Positions 1 to 11,151 of a DNA stretch of 64,000 bases are shown in pieces. A program made the position numbers and the translations under genes. How positions within the stretch are numbered: the stretch's first letter is position 1; the number at the start of each line of letters is the position of its first letter. The stretch spans positions 1 through 64,000 of the forward strand of contig JAWVFH010000027.1 in assembly GCA_033856255.1 (NCBI GenBank). The letters run 5' to 3'. The notes below the pieces were generated by a model. The model worked only from the letters and a program-made list of their open reading frames with translations. It was not told where the DNA came from and searched no databases. Origin of the DNA: WHSW01 sp033856255 (GTDB lineage: Bacteria; Actinomycetota; Thermoleophilia; Solirubrobacterales; 70-9).

Positions 1-395
<395 letters not shown>

Positions 396-477
396 AATGA
401 CTCGAGGGTTTCAATCCCCCGCCGGCGTCAACCGACGGCGGTTCCTCTGTCGTTACGGAAAGGTGTCATATCTGATT

Positions 478-504
478 GTTCGTGACGTACACAGAGTCAC
501 GAAC
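478..504 (-). repeat. Perfect 9-bp inverted repeat in the 16S leader
   Basis: GTTCGTGAC and GTCACGAAC are exact reverse complements separated by 9 nt. In the transcript this is a stable hairpin about 80 nt upstream of mature 16S. It could be part of the RNase III processing stalk or a leader hairpin. An operator role is less likely because it would lie well inside the leader. Confidence 0.5.
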
Positions 505-593
505 GACATGACGGGGTTGGCTGCCACCGCCTACGAATAGGCGATGGTCGGACCTGTCAGACCCGGGGCAAGCCCCGAGTCGTGCACGCTGCT

Positions 594-608
594 CAGTTTT
601 CAAAGACC
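594..608 (-). promoter_or_regulatory. boxA-like rRNA antitermination element
   Basis: On the minus strand this reads GGTCTTTGAAAACTG and continues AGCAGC. It matches the boxA-type leader sequence (TCTTTGAAAACT) found ahead of 16S genes in Gram-positive bacteria, where NusB/S10 bind to prevent premature termination. It lies about 200 nt upstream of mature 16S, a normal place. The call rests on sequence similarity and position only. Confidence 0.55.
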
Positions 609-666
609 GCGTCCCGGGCCGCGGGGGTCTCCCTCGGCGCGGGTGCCGTTTCAGGCGCGACCAGCA

Positions 667-695
667 AGTGTATCCACCTGCGGCCGGCCGGGCAA
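667..695 (-). promoter_or_regulatory. Candidate rRNA promoter
   Basis: On the minus strand, TTGCCC (690-695) and TACACT (667-672) are separated by exactly 17 bp. Transcription would start near 660 and include the boxA-like element. The -35 hexamer overlaps the hairpin following tyrS, so one of the two readings may be wrong. Weak evidence. Confidence 0.3.
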
Positions 696-713
696 GCCTC
701 GCGGCTTGCTCGG
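688..713 (-). terminator. Possible tyrS terminator hairpin
   Basis: CCGGGCAAGCC and GGCTTGCTCGG form an 11-bp stem with one G-U wobble and a 4-nt loop, about 55 nt after the tyrS stop. No T-tract follows on the minus strand, so it is not a classical intrinsic terminator. It may only slow or process the transcript before the rRNA promoter. Confidence 0.35.
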
Positions 714-767
714 GGACGGAGGAATGTAGCAGGGTCGCCGTGCGTAGTTCACGCACGAGGCCAGATG

Positions 768-1931
768 TCAGCGCTGGAGGCGGCGATGCCGTCGCTTGCC
801 GACCTGCAGGACCGCCCCGTCCAACGCGTCGGCGTGCAGGTCCAGGTCGTCCGGATCGACCGCGTCGCCGTCGAGCTTGACGCCGCCCTGCCGCATCAGC
901 CGGCGCGCCTCGCTCGAGGAGAGGCCGAACTCGGCCGCGATCAGCGCCGGCAGGTGGACGAGCCCGTCGTGGGTGACCTCCATCGTCGCCGGCTCGATCT
1001 CCTCCGGAAGCTCGCCACGCACGTGCACCTGGTCGAAGCGCTCCTCGGCCGCGGCCCCCGCCCCCTCCCCGTGGAAGCGGTCGGTCAGCCGCCGGGCGAG
1101 CTCGCGCTTCGCCTCGACCGCGGGCCTGGACTCGTCGCGCCGCTCACCGAGCAGCAGCAGGTAGTAGTCGCCCATCGCCGCGTCGGGGATGCTCATCAGC
1201 TTGCCGAACATCTCCTCCGGCGGGTCGGTGACGCCGACGTAGTTGTCGTAGGACTTGCTCATCTTCCGCACCCCGTCGGTTCCCGGCAGGATCGGCATCG
1301 TGAGGATCGACTGCGGGGCCTGGCCGTAGGCGGCCTGGACATCGCGACCGAACAGGAGGTTGAACTTCTGGTCGGTGCCCCCGAACTCGACGTCCGACTC
1401 GATGGCCACCGAGTCGTAGCCCTGCAGGACGGGGTAGAGGAGCTCGAGCGCCGAGATCGGCTGCGCCTCGGCCATCCGCTTGGTGAAGTCGTCGCGCTCC
1501 AGCAGCCGCGCCACCGTGAACCTGCGCACGAGGTCGAACAGCTCGGCGGACGGCATGTCCAGCCATTCGCTGTTGCGGCGGAGCTCGGTGCGCTCGCGGT
1601 CGAGGACCTTGAAGGCCTGGTCGGTGTAGGTGCGCGCGTTCGCCTCGATCTGCTCGTCGCTGAGCACTGGCCGGCTCGAGTCCCGCCCGCTGGGGTCGCC
1701 GACCCGGGCCGTGTAGTCGCCGATGATCAGGACCACCAGGTGGCCCGCGTCCTGGAAGGCCCGGAGCTTGGTCAGGACGACGCAGTGGCCGAGATGGATG
1801 TCGGGGCTGGTCGGGTCGACCCCGAGCTTCAGCCTCAGCTCCCGGCCCTCGCCGATCTGCTCGGCGAGCCTGCCCTCCGGCAGCACATCCACGGCCCCGC
1901 GGGCGAGCGTCTCGAGCGGCGGGGGCGTCAC
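768..1931 (-). CDS. tyrS: Tyrosyl-tRNA synthetase
   Basis: This 387-residue protein charges tRNA-Tyr in the cytoplasm. The class I catalytic core shows the HIGH-type motif HLGH at residues 46-49 and KMSKS at 223-227. A C-terminal S4-like RNA-binding segment occupies the last ~60 residues (SSSEARRLMRQGGVKLDGD). Length and motif spacing fit the longer TyrRS subfamily (KLGVDPTSPDIHLGH). The start is GTG at 1931, with no strong Shine-Dalgarno. The gene is divergent from the penicillin-binding protein gene across a 174-bp spacer and points into the rRNA operon. I looked for a T-box leader and did not find one. Confidence 0.96.
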   Translation of the reverse strand: MTPPPLETLARGAVDVLPEGRLAEQIGEGRELRLKLGVDPTSPDIHLGHCVVLTKLRAFQDAGHLVVLIIGDYTARVGDPSGRDSSRPVLSDEQIEANARTYTDQAFKVLDRERTELRRNSEWLDMPSAELFDLVRRFTVARLLERDDFTKRMAEAQPISALELLYPVLQGYDSVAIESDVEFGGTDQKFNLLFGRDVQAAYGQAPQSILTMPILPGTDGVRKMSKSYDNYVGVTDPPEEMFGKLMSIPDAAMGDYYLLLLGERRDESRPAVEAKRELARRLTDRFHGEGAGAAAEERFDQVHVRGELPEEIEPATMEVTHDGLVHLPALIAAEFGLSSSEARRLMRQGGVKLDGDAVDPDDLDLHADALDGAVLQVGKRRHRRLQR

Positions 1932-2105
1932 GGGGCCAATGCTAGACTCACCGACCGGCTGGAATGGGGATCGCCTCCGCTCTTTCGACGCGATCCGAGG
2001 CGCTCAAAGGTGGGTGGTCGGGCGCCCCTCGAGGTCGGCCGTCGAGGCCGGCGCCACACCCCCGGGTGACGAGATGCCACTCGTGAACGCAGTCAAACGC
2101 TGAAC

Positions 2106-4577
2106 ATGGACCGACCCGAAGACGATTCCGCGAGCGGCGAGGGCCCGCGCCGGCGCCGCAGGCGCAGCCGCTCCGCCGAGGACCGCCGCGCGCACAAGGA
2201 CGCGCGCCAGGCGGGCAAGCGCGAGAAGGCCGAGCGGGCGATCGAGAAGCGCGAGCGCGCGATGGGCGGCAAGCCCGCCCGCCGCCGGCGCCTGCTGCCG
2301 GCGCCCCCCGGCCCGTCCGACCCCGAGAAGCGCAGCCGGCCGCGGCTGCGCAAGCTGCGATTCGCCTTCGTCGTCCTCGGCCTCATCGCGCTCGCCTTCG
2401 TCTCCTGGATCTTCGGGATCATGATGGCCGTCGCCCAGGACCTGCCCTCGCTGGAGAGCCGCGAGCAGTACAAGCGGGCGGAGAACTCGGTCGTCTACGA
2501 CGCCTACGGCAACAAGCTCGCCACCCTGACCAACAACCAGGGCCGCGTCTTCGTCAGCTCGGATCAGATCTCCCCGGTGATGAAGGAGGCCGTGGTCGCG
2601 ATCGAGGACCAGCGCTTCTACGAGCACAACGGGGTCGACTTCCAGGGCATCGCCCGCGCGGTCTGGCAGGACGTCACCTCCGGCTCGGCCGCGCAGGGTG
2701 CCTCGACGATCACCCAGCAGTTCGTCAAGAACGCGCTCGCGGCGCAGAACAGCCGCACCGTGTTCCAGAAGCTGCGCGAGGCGGCGCTCGCCTACCACCT
2801 CGAGCGCCAGTGGTCTAAGGACAAGATCCTCACCGAGTACCTGAACGAGATCTACTTCGGCGAGGGCGCGACCGGGGTCGAGGCGGCGGCGAAGACCTAC
2901 TTCGGCTACGCCCACCCCGGCTGCGGCGAGGGCGCCAACGATTCCTGCGCCTCGCAGCTGCTGCCCTGGGAGGCGGCGCTGATCGCCGGCGTGATCTCCT
3001 CGCCGAGCGCCTATTCCCCCCGCAACTTCCCCGAGAACGCGACCGCGCGGCGCAACCAGGTGCTCGCGAACATGCGAGACCAGGGCTACATCACGGCGGA
3101 GGAGTACGCCCAGTACAGCGCCCAGCCGATCCCGACCCCGAAGCAGATCAGCCCCCCGGCCGAGAACTCCGCCGCCCCCTACTTCACCTCCTGGCTGCGC
3201 CAGCAGCTCGTCGACCGCTACGGCTCCGGCGAGGCCTTCGGCGGCGGGCTGCAGATCAAGTCGAGCCTCGACCTCGAGCTCCAGAACCGCGTTCAGGAGA
3301 TCATCGCGTCGACGCTCTCAGGGATTCCGCCGACCGGCTCGGCGGTCGTGATCGACAACAAGTCCGGCGCTGTGCTGGCGATGGTCGGGGGCTCCGACTA
3401 CCAGAACTACCCCTTCAACCTGGCCACCAACGGGCACCGCCAGCCGGGCTCGTCGTTCAAGCCGTTCACCCTGATCACGGCGCTCGAGCAGGGCCGCTCG
3501 ACCGGCGAGGTCTTCGCCTCGGCGCCGCAGCAGATCCCCTTCCGGGTCAAGTTGCCGAAGAACAACGGCAACGGGACCAAGGTGGTCAACGACCTCTTCC
3601 GGGTCAACAACTACAACGACTCCTATCTGGGCTCGGCCTCGATCGCCACCGCGACCACCTACTCCGACAACTCCGTGTATTCGCAGCTCGGCACCCAGGT
3701 CGGGGTCCAGAACGTCGCCGCGACCGCGAACGCGATGGGCATCGACACGGACCTCTCCTCGACCAAGGGCTACGAGTACTCGATCGAAGACGGGCCGTGG
3801 CAGCCCTACAACCCGGCGCTGATCCTCGGAGGCCTGGAGACCGGCGTCACCTCGCTGGAGATGGCGCATGCCTACAACACCCTGGCGGCCGACGGCAAGC
3901 GGCTCTCGGGCACGATGGCGGCCAGCTCCGGCGGGCCGGTCGGGATCCTCGACGTCTACGACGGCAACGACTGCACCGCTCCGCCGGACTGCTACCAGAA
4001 GGGCGACCCGGTCCCGGACGAGACCGGGGCGAGCGGCGTCAACGAGCTGGTTGCCAAGCAGGTGATCGACCCGACCGTCGCCACGACGGCGAAGGGCATC
4101 CTCGCCACCGTGGTCAGCTCCGGAACCGGGCGGCGGGCCCAGAACAGCGAGCCGACCTGGGGCAAGACCGGGACGACCGACGACAACGGCGACGCCTGGT
4201 TCTGCGGCGCGACGCCCGACATCACCGCCTGCGTCTGGGTCGGCTACCGCGACACCGTGACGCCGATGGAGACGGAGTTCGCCGGCGGCCCCGTCGACGG
4301 CGGGACCTTCCCCGCTGAGATCTTCTCCCAGATCGCGACCGCCTACGCCGAGGTCCAGGCCGATCACAAGGCCAACTCGGGCTCCAACGTCGACTCGAGC
4401 ACCGTCCCGCCCACCTCCGACTCGAGCGTGGCACCGGCGCCGACCGATACGACCGCGACGCCGGCCGCCCCGGTCCAGGAGGCCCCCGCCCAACCCGCCA
4501 CTCCGGCCGCCCCGGCAGGCGGCAACGGCGCCCCGGCGGCGCCGACCTCCGGCGGCGGCGTCTCGCCGTCCGGCTAG
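2106..4577 (+). CDS. Class A penicillin-binding protein (glycosyltransferase/transpeptidase)
   Basis: This 823-residue bifunctional peptidoglycan synthase polymerises lipid II and cross-links stem peptides at the outer face of the membrane. A long basic cytoplasmic N-terminus (1-85) precedes one membrane helix (about 86-108). The GT51 domain has the catalytic Glu in AIEDQRFYEH (E167) and QGASTITQQ near 197-205. The transpeptidase domain has SSFK (S449, K452), SDN (520-522) and KTG (K687). The last ~60 residues are a Pro/Ala/Thr-rich tail, common in actinobacterial PBP1 proteins. The ATG at 2106 has no clear ribosome site. It converges with mpg, overlapping it by 4 bp. Confidence 0.95.
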   Translation: MDRPEDDSASGEGPRRRRRRSRSAEDRRAHKDARQAGKREKAERAIEKRERAMGGKPARRRRLLPAPPGPSDPEKRSRPRLRKLRFAFVVLGLIALAFVSWIFGIMMAVAQDLPSLESREQYKRAENSVVYDAYGNKLATLTNNQGRVFVSSDQISPVMKEAVVAIEDQRFYEHNGVDFQGIARAVWQDVTSGSAAQGASTITQQFVKNALAAQNSRTVFQKLREAALAYHLERQWSKDKILTEYLNEIYFGEGATGVEAAAKTYFGYAHPGCGEGANDSCASQLLPWEAALIAGVISSPSAYSPRNFPENATARRNQVLANMRDQGYITAEEYAQYSAQPIPTPKQISPPAENSAAPYFTSWLRQQLVDRYGSGEAFGGGLQIKSSLDLELQNRVQEIIASTLSGIPPTGSAVVIDNKSGAVLAMVGGSDYQNYPFNLATNGHRQPGSSFKPFTLITALEQGRSTGEVFASAPQQIPFRVKLPKNNGNGTKVVNDLFRVNNYNDSYLGSASIATATTYSDNSVYSQLGTQVGVQNVAATANAMGIDTDLSSTKGYEYSIEDGPWQPYNPALILGGLETGVTSLEMAHAYNTLAADGKRLSGTMAASSGGPVGILDVYDGNDCTAPPDCYQKGDPVPDETGASGVNELVAKQVIDPTVATTAKGILATVVSSGTGRRAQNSEPTWGKTGTTDDNGDAWFCGATPDITACVWVGYRDTVTPMETEFAGGPVDGGTFPAEIFSQIATAYAEVQADHKANSGSNVDSSTVPPTSDSSVAPAPTDTTATPAAPVQEAPAQPATPAAPAGGNGAPAAPTSGGGVSPSG

Positions 4578-5164
4578 GCGACGCTTGCGGCCGCCGGCAG
4601 CGGTCGCGAGAGGAACGGGCTGCCGGCGACACCAAATCGCCAGGGCAGCTCGGTCGCCTTGGTGATCCCGATCCGCGGCCCGGTGGCGACCTCTACCCCG
4701 CTCCACTCGCCGGAGGGCGCCCGCAGCTCGAACGGCGGCGCCGCGAGCGAGGCGCCGTTGAGACCGAGCCCGATGCCGAGCGCTTCCGTGAGCTTGCCGG
4801 GGCCCGAGCAGAGCTGCCGCAGGTCGGCCCGCCCGCGCCGGCCTCCCATCCGCTCGATCCCCCGGGTCGGAGCGAGCGCGCGGATCAGCACCGCTGCCGC
4901 GGTTCCATCGGGTTCGCAGACGGCGTTCAGCATGCTGTGGATGCCGTAGGAGAGGTAGACATAGGCACGGCCGGGAGGGCCGAAGATCGTCGCCGTGCGC
5001 GGCGTCAGCCCGACGTAGGCGTGGCAGGCCGGGTCGTCGCGCTCGTAGCTCTCCGTCTCGACGATCACCCCGCCGACCCCGTCGACGAGCAGCTCGCAGC
5101 CGATCAACTCCCGGGCGACCTCGTGGACCGAGCGATCGAAGAAGTCGGCTCCGAGCCGGGTCAA
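4574..5164 (-). CDS. mpg: 3-methyladenine DNA glycosylase (AAG/MPG family)
   Basis: This 196-residue protein removes alkylated purines in base excision repair. It matches the AAG/MPG fold along its length: DFFDRSVHEVARELIG near the start, VETESYERDDPACHAY with the catalytic Glu, FGPPGRAYVYLSYGIH, GPGKLTEALGI, and a terminal PWRFGVAGSPFLSR. The start is TTG at 5164, overlapping the argH stop as TTGA, so translation is probably coupled to argH. No ATG or GTG in frame gives a full-length domain, because the same frame upstream is only an argH shadow. It is the last gene of the ilvE-cimA-degT-argH run. Confidence 0.92.
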   Translation of the reverse strand: MTRLGADFFDRSVHEVARELIGCELLVDGVGGVIVETESYERDDPACHAYVGLTPRTATIFGPPGRAYVYLSYGIHSMLNAVCEPDGTAAAVLIRALAPTRGIERMGGRRGRADLRQLCSGPGKLTEALGIGLGLNGASLAAPPFELRAPSGEWSGVEVATGPRIGITKATELPWRFGVAGSPFLSRPLPAAASVA

Positions 5165-6540
5165 GCCGCCCCGCCGCGGACGCAGGCGAGGGCCCTGCGC
5201 GCCGCCTCCAGCTGCTCGCCCAGGCGCGCGGCCGAGGTCCCGCCCGCCGACACCTTCGAGTCCAGCCAGGCGCCCTCGGCGAGCACCTCGTAGTAGTCGT
5301 CGCCGAGCAGGTCGGAGTGCTCGGCCAGCTGCTCGCGGTCGAGCTCCGAGAGCGCCTTCCCCGACTCCAGCGCCGTCCGCACCAGGCCGCCGACGACGGC
5401 GTGCGCCTCGCGGAACGCCATCCCCTTGCGGACCAGCAGGTCCGCGACGTCGGTGGCGGCGACCATCTCGTCGGCCGCAGCGTCGGCGAGCCGTTCTCGG
5501 TCGAAGCGCAGGCCGGCGAGCAGGCGCTCGGCCGCCTCGAGGCAGACCTCGACCGTGTCGACGGCGTCGAAGAGCGCCTCCTTGTCCTCCTGCAGATCCT
5601 TGGAGTAGGCGAGCGGAAGCGCGTGCAGCACCCCGGTCAGGGTCGCCAGCGAGGCGGCCACCCGCGGCGCCTTGGCGCGCAGGAGCTCGGCGGCGTCGGG
5701 GTTCTTCTTCTGCGGCATCAGGCTCGAGCCGGAAGCGAAGTCGTCGGCGGGCTCGCAGAAGCCGAACTCCTGGCTCGACCAGATCACGATCTCGCTCCCC
5801 AGCCGCGAGAGGTGGGTCGCGCATACGCTCGCGGCGTACAGGTAGTCGAGCGCGAAGTCGCGGTTGGAGACGGCGTCGATCGAGTTCGGCGAGGGCCGGG
5901 CGAAGCCGAGTTCCTCCGCGGTCGCCGTGCGGTCGAGGTCCCAGTTGAGCCCGGCCAGCGCCCCGGAGCCGAGCGGCATCGCCATCGTCGAGCGGCGCGC
6001 GAAGTCGAAGCGGATCGCGTCGCGCTCGAGCATCCAGAAGTAGGCGAGCAGGTGGTGGCCGAGGTAGACAGGCTGGGCGCGCTGCAGGTGCGTGTAGCCG
6101 GGCATCCGCCAGTCGCGATGCGCCTCGGCGAGCGACAGCAGGCGCTCCATCAGGGCGGCGATCAGCTCGAGTCCGCGCTCCGCCCGCTCGCGCACGAACA
6201 GCGCCAGGTCGGTCGCCACCTGGTCGTTTCGCGAGCGCCCGGTGTGCAGCTTGCCGCCGAGCGGGCCGATCAGCTCGGTCAGCCGGCGCTCGACCGCCAT
6301 GTGGATGTCCTCGTCGTCGTCGGCGAACGGGAACTCGCCGCGCTCGAGCTCGGCGGCGACGCGATCCAGGCCGGCGTGCAGCTCGGCCAGCTCCGCGGCG
6401 CTGATGACACCGGCGCGCCGCAGCGCGCCCGCATGCGCCTTCGATCCCCGGATGTCCTGCGGCCAAAGGCGCTGGTCGAAGCCGATCGAAGCGTTGATTC
6501 GCGCGAACAGCGGGTCGGGTGGCTCCTCGAAGCGTGGCAT
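5161..6540 (-). CDS. argH: Argininosuccinate lyase
   Basis: This 459-residue cytoplasmic enzyme splits argininosuccinate into arginine and fumarate, the last step of arginine synthesis. The superfamily signature GSSLMPQKKNPD is at 271-282. The substrate-binding HTGRSRNDQ lies at 99-107 and GYTHLQRAQP at about 148-157. Length is typical. It sits 24 bp after the DegT-type aminotransferase; a TATAGT hexamer in that gap (6550-6555, minus) could be a -10 element, but no convincing -35 accompanies it. No other arg genes are nearby. Confidence 0.97.
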   Translation of the reverse strand: MPRFEEPPDPLFARINASIGFDQRLWPQDIRGSKAHAGALRRAGVISAAELAELHAGLDRVAAELERGEFPFADDDEDIHMAVERRLTELIGPLGGKLHTGRSRNDQVATDLALFVRERAERGLELIAALMERLLSLAEAHRDWRMPGYTHLQRAQPVYLGHHLLAYFWMLERDAIRFDFARRSTMAMPLGSGALAGLNWDLDRTATAEELGFARPSPNSIDAVSNRDFALDYLYAASVCATHLSRLGSEIVIWSSQEFGFCEPADDFASGSSLMPQKKNPDAAELLRAKAPRVAASLATLTGVLHALPLAYSKDLQEDKEALFDAVDTVEVCLEAAERLLAGLRFDRERLADAAADEMVAATDVADLLVRKGMAFREAHAVVGGLVRTALESGKALSELDREQLAEHSDLLGDDYYEVLAEGAWLDSKVSAGGTSAARLGEQLEAARRALACVRGGAA

Positions 6541-6564
6541 CGCGGGATGACTATATGGCCGGCC

Positions 6565-7724
6565 TCAGGTCCAATCGCCGCGCAGCGCCTCGGCGAGCGC
6601 CTCGCAGACGCGGTCGACCTCGTCCTCGGAAAGGGTGGGAAAGAAGGGCAGCGCCAACAACCGGGCCGAGGCGTCCTCGGCGACCGGGAACTGGCCCTCC
6701 CGAAACCCAAATCGGCTTCGGAGGTGTTCGATCAGGTGGATGCTCGGCATGTACGCCTTGGCCTCGATCCCGCGCTGGTCGAGGTCGGCCAGCACCGCGT
6801 CGCGATCGGCGCCGGCCGGCAGGCGGACGGCGTAGACGAACCAGCTGCGCCGCTCCTCCCCGTGGTCCGCGCAGGGTAGGACGAGGCCGGCCGGGTCGCC
6901 TTCGCCCGCGGGCGCGCCGTAGTCGAGGGCCGCCAGCCGCTGCGTGTACAGCGCCGCGACCCTGGCGCGCTCGGCGAGCATCTCGTCGAGGCGCTCGAGC
7001 TGGGCGACGCCGAGCGCCGCCTGGACCTCGGTCAGCCGGTAGTTGAAGCCGAGCCGATCGTGGTCGACCCAGCCCATATCGGGCGCCCGGCCCTGGTTGC
7101 GCTCGCTGCGCAGGCCGGCGGCAAGCTCGGGGTCGGCGACGGCGAGCATGCCCCCCTCCCCCGTCGTCATCTGCTTGTTGGCGTAGAAGGCGAAGGTCGC
7201 GAGGTTGCCGCGCGAGCCGGCCAGGCGGCCCTCCGAGTCGCGGGCGCCGAGCGCCTCGCACGAATCCTCGAGCAACCCCAGGCCGCCCTCGGCCGCCACC
7301 CGTTCCAGCTCGGGCACGGCCGCCGGGTAACCGAGGATGTCGACCGGGAGCAGGCCCTTGGTCCGCTCCCCGATCGCCTCCCAGGCGGCGGCCGGGTCGA
7401 GATTGAGCGTCACCGGGTCGACGTCGCAGAAGACCGGCGTCGCGCCCTCGTAGAGCAGGCAGTTGGCCGAGGCGACGAAGCTGAACGGCGAGGTGACCAC
7501 CTCGTCGCCCTCGCCCCAGGCGAGCGCCCGGACACCGAGGTGCAGCGCCGCCGTACCCGAGGAGACGGCGACCGCGTCCGGGACGCCGAGGTACTCCGCG
7601 AAGGCGCGTTCGAAGCGCTCCTGCATCGGCCCCAGCGACAGCCGCCCAGAGCGCAGCACCTCCAGCACCAGCTCCTCCTCCCGCTCCCCGAGAACGGGCC
7701 TCGCGAGCGGAATCCGCTCCGTGG

Positions 7725-7728
<4 letters not shown>
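6565..7728 (-). CDS. DegT/DnrJ/EryC1 (sugar) aminotransferase
   Basis: This 387-residue PLP enzyme is of the DegT/DnrJ/EryC1/StrS type, which aminates keto-sugar nucleotides. SSGTAALHL (56-64) binds the cofactor phosphate, EDSCEALGA (154-162) contains the ring-contacting Asp, and NKQMTTGEGG (184-193) holds the catalytic Lys185. The start is GTG at 7728, overlapping the cimA stop (GTGA), so it is probably coupled to cimA. Its place among amino-acid genes is odd because no sugar-nucleotide genes are adjacent. The family assignment is firm; the substrate cannot be read from the sequence. Confidence 0.9.
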
Positions 7729-9299
<1,571 letters not shown>

Positions 9300-9423
9300 G
9301 ATTGATGCCTTTCCGGTTCGAGGTGACGAGCGAGTCAGGAGCGCGGGCGGAGCCGCGCGGCCGCGTGCCGCTAGGCGGTCGCGGCGGTGCTAATTCGCTC
9401 GATGGCCCCGAGATGCGGCATCG

Positions 9424-10356
9424 TCAGCCGCCGACCTTACTCGGTTGTTCCACCGGGTCCAGCCATTCGGAGTACTCCGGGGCGCGCCCGTGCAGGGCGT
9501 CCTCGAACTTCGCCTGGATCACCTTGGTCAGCTCGCCCGGGTCGCCGAGCTCGTGGCCGTCGATCTCGCGTACCGGGACCAGCTCCGCGGCCGTGCCGCA
9601 GAGGAAGATCTCCTCGGCCAGGTAGAGCTCGGCGCGAGCGACGTCGCGCTCGACCACCGTGTAGCCGAGGTCCTCGGCGATCTGGACGATCGACTTGCGG
9701 CTGATCCCGTCGAGGATCGAGTTCGTGTGCCCGGGGGTGATTAGCTCGCCCTCGCGCAGCAGGAACACGTTCTCGCCGGATCCCTCGCAGACGAGGCCGG
9801 CTTCGTCGAGCAGGATCGCCTCGTCGTAGCCGGACTGGGCCGCCTCGGTCTTCGCCAGGATCGAGTTCAGGTACTGGCCGGAGGCCTTCGCGTGCGGGAT
9901 CAGCCCGCCCGGCGAGATCCGCCGCCAGGAGGAGACCTTGGCCCGGATGCCGTGGCGCTTTCCCTCGTCGCCCAGATAGGCCCCCCAGGGCCAGACGGCG
10001 ACCATCACGTCGACCGGGCCGGTCGGCGCGTAGAGCCCCATCTCGCCGTAGCCGCGCCAGGCGAGCGGGCGGATGTAGCAGCTGCGGAGACCGTTGCGCC
10101 GGATCAGCTCGTGCGTCGCCTCGCGGATCTGCTCCGGCTCGTAGGGCAACTGCAGGTAGTACAGCGCGGCCGAGTTGGCGAGGCGCTCGAGGTGCTCGCG
10201 ATGGCGAAAGACCGCCGGGCCGCGCTCGGTCTCATAGCAGCGGATGCCCTCGAAGACCCCGGTGCCGTAGTGGAGCCCGTGGCTGAGAACGTGAACTCGG
10301 GCGTCGTCCCACGCCACGAACTCCCCGTTCATCCAGATCCACTCTGACTTCTCCAC
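9424..10356 (-). CDS. ilvE: Branched-chain amino acid aminotransferase
   Basis: This 310-residue fold-type IV PLP aminotransferase performs the last step of Val, Leu and Ile synthesis using glutamate. It begins EWIWMNGEFVAWDDARVHVLSHGLHYG as the family does. The catalytic Lys157 is in PHAKASGQYLNSILAK, and CEGSGENVFL contributes to the cofactor site. It is first in the minus-strand run leading to cimA and diverges from the TasA-like cassette across ~210 bp. Confidence 0.95.
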   Translation of the reverse strand: MEKSEWIWMNGEFVAWDDARVHVLSHGLHYGTGVFEGIRCYETERGPAVFRHREHLERLANSAALYYLQLPYEPEQIREATHELIRRNGLRSCYIRPLAWRGYGEMGLYAPTGPVDVMVAVWPWGAYLGDEGKRHGIRAKVSSWRRISPGGLIPHAKASGQYLNSILAKTEAAQSGYDEAILLDEAGLVCEGSGENVFLLREGELITPGHTNSILDGISRKSIVQIAEDLGYTVVERDVARAELYLAEEIFLCGTAAELVPVREIDGHELGDPGELTKVIQAKFEDALHGRAPEYSEWLDPVEQPSKVGG

Positions 10357-10568
10357 GTCTGCCTCCGCGTCGGTTCTCTGAGCGCGATCAAGTATGCCCG
10401 ACGCCCGGCGATCTGGCGAACCGTCGCTGGGCCGTACGTTGCACTAACCCGTTTCCGTAGTTCTCCCCCTCTCGGCACGGCGCTCGGTCGCCGATATGTG
10501 GACCTGAGGCCCACCGTACGAATGTCCACCCGCCCATGGGCCAGGCACCGGAAGGGGATCGATTCTCC
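10357..10568. promoter_or_regulatory. Divergent intergenic region (ilvE / surface-protein cassette)
   Basis: This 212-bp gap must hold promoters for both ilvE (minus) and the TasA/SipW-like cassette (plus). I found no hexamer pair good enough to assign. A minus-strand CATACT with TTCGCC 18 bp upstream is the best ilvE candidate. A GGAAGGGG ribosome-site sequence at 10550-10557 precedes the cassette's first ATG. Confidence 0.4.
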
Positions 10569-11132
10569 ATGCAACGATTCAAGTACCTGCTTGGCAGGCC
10601 CAGGATGACCATCGGTGCCCTCGCCGCGGTCCTCGCCGCAGTCGGCGTTGCCGTCGGATCGGGCGCCAGCTTCACCGCCACCTCGGCCAACCCGGCAAAC
10701 ACGTTCACCGCCGGCACGCTGACGATGTCGAACTCCAGCACCGGAGCGGCGGTTCTGACCGCCTCGGGCCTGAAGCCCGGCGACGTCACCGTCGGCACGG
10801 TCGACATCCAGAACACCGGCTCGCTGAGCGGCACGTTCACCGTCACCCGCTCGGCGCTGACCGACTCCGACGGGACCAATCCGATGTCCCAGAAGCTCAC
10901 CGTGCTCCTCCGCGACTGCGGCGACTTCAGCGCCGGGACACCGACCTGCACCGCCGGCGATCCGACCAAGTACACCGGGACGCTCGCGGCGATGACCGGC
11001 GCGAACGCCCTCGGGACGTTCGCGGCCAACGAGAAGCACCGCTACGAGTTCACGGTCACCTTCGACAGCACCGCGAACAACAACTACCAGGGCGACAACT
11101 CGACGGCAACGTTCACCTGGGACGCTGCCTGA
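10569..11132 (+). CDS. TasA/camelysin-like secreted protein (SipW-type signal peptide)
   Basis: This 187-residue protein has a short basic start (MQRFKYLLGRPRM), a hydrophobic core (about 15-35) and a processing zone GASFTATSANPANTFTAGTL. That zone is characteristic of CalY/TasA-type proteins cleaved by SipW signal peptidases. The mature part is predicted all-beta and Thr/Ser-rich, with an internal pair of Cys (RDCGDF and PTCTAG). Its C-terminal block EKHRYEFTVTFDSTANNNYQ recurs in the gene at 12779. ATG at 10569 is preferred over 10536 because GGAAGGGG precedes it and it starts directly on the signal sequence. By family it would be an exported fibre or matrix subunit; this is inference. The signal peptidase gene follows 19 bp downstream. 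Confidence 0.82.
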   Translation: MQRFKYLLGRPRMTIGALAAVLAAVGVAVGSGASFTATSANPANTFTAGTLTMSNSSTGAAVLTASGLKPGDVTVGTVDIQNTGSLSGTFTVTRSALTDSDGTNPMSQKLTVLLRDCGDFSAGTPTCTAGDPTKYTGTLAAMTGANALGTFAANEKHRYEFTVTFDSTANNNYQGDNSTATFTWDAA

Positions 11133-11151
11133 TCCTGGCGCCCGCGGAACG

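Larger units (their letters stand above)
396..767 (-). other. 16S rRNA leader / tyrS-16S spacer without coding sequence
   Basis: About 370 bases separate the tyrS stop from 16S, both on the minus strand. I see no credible gene here. Open frames in it are short and arginine/proline-rich with no recognisable domain. The stretch holds structured DNA: an 11-bp hairpin just after tyrS (688-713), a GGGGC/GCCCC hairpin (564-577), a boxA-like element (594-608) and a 9-bp perfect inverted repeat (478-504). This is what an rRNA promoter and leader would look like. Confidence 0.7.

Noticed and set aside
466..756. Open frames in the tyrS-16S spacer
   Set aside because: They are short, basic and proline-rich without homology or ribosome sites, and lie in the rRNA leader.
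1932..2105. Possible T-box leader for tyrS
   Set aside because: A GGGTGTGGCGCCGG string on the minus strand resembles the T-box antiterminator sequence only loosely, lies too far upstream in the spacer, and no specifier stem or terminator is visible.
10536..10568. Upstream ATG for the first TasA-like gene
   Set aside because: It has no ribosome site and would place 11 extra polar residues before the signal sequence; the ATG at 10569 follows GGAAGGGG.
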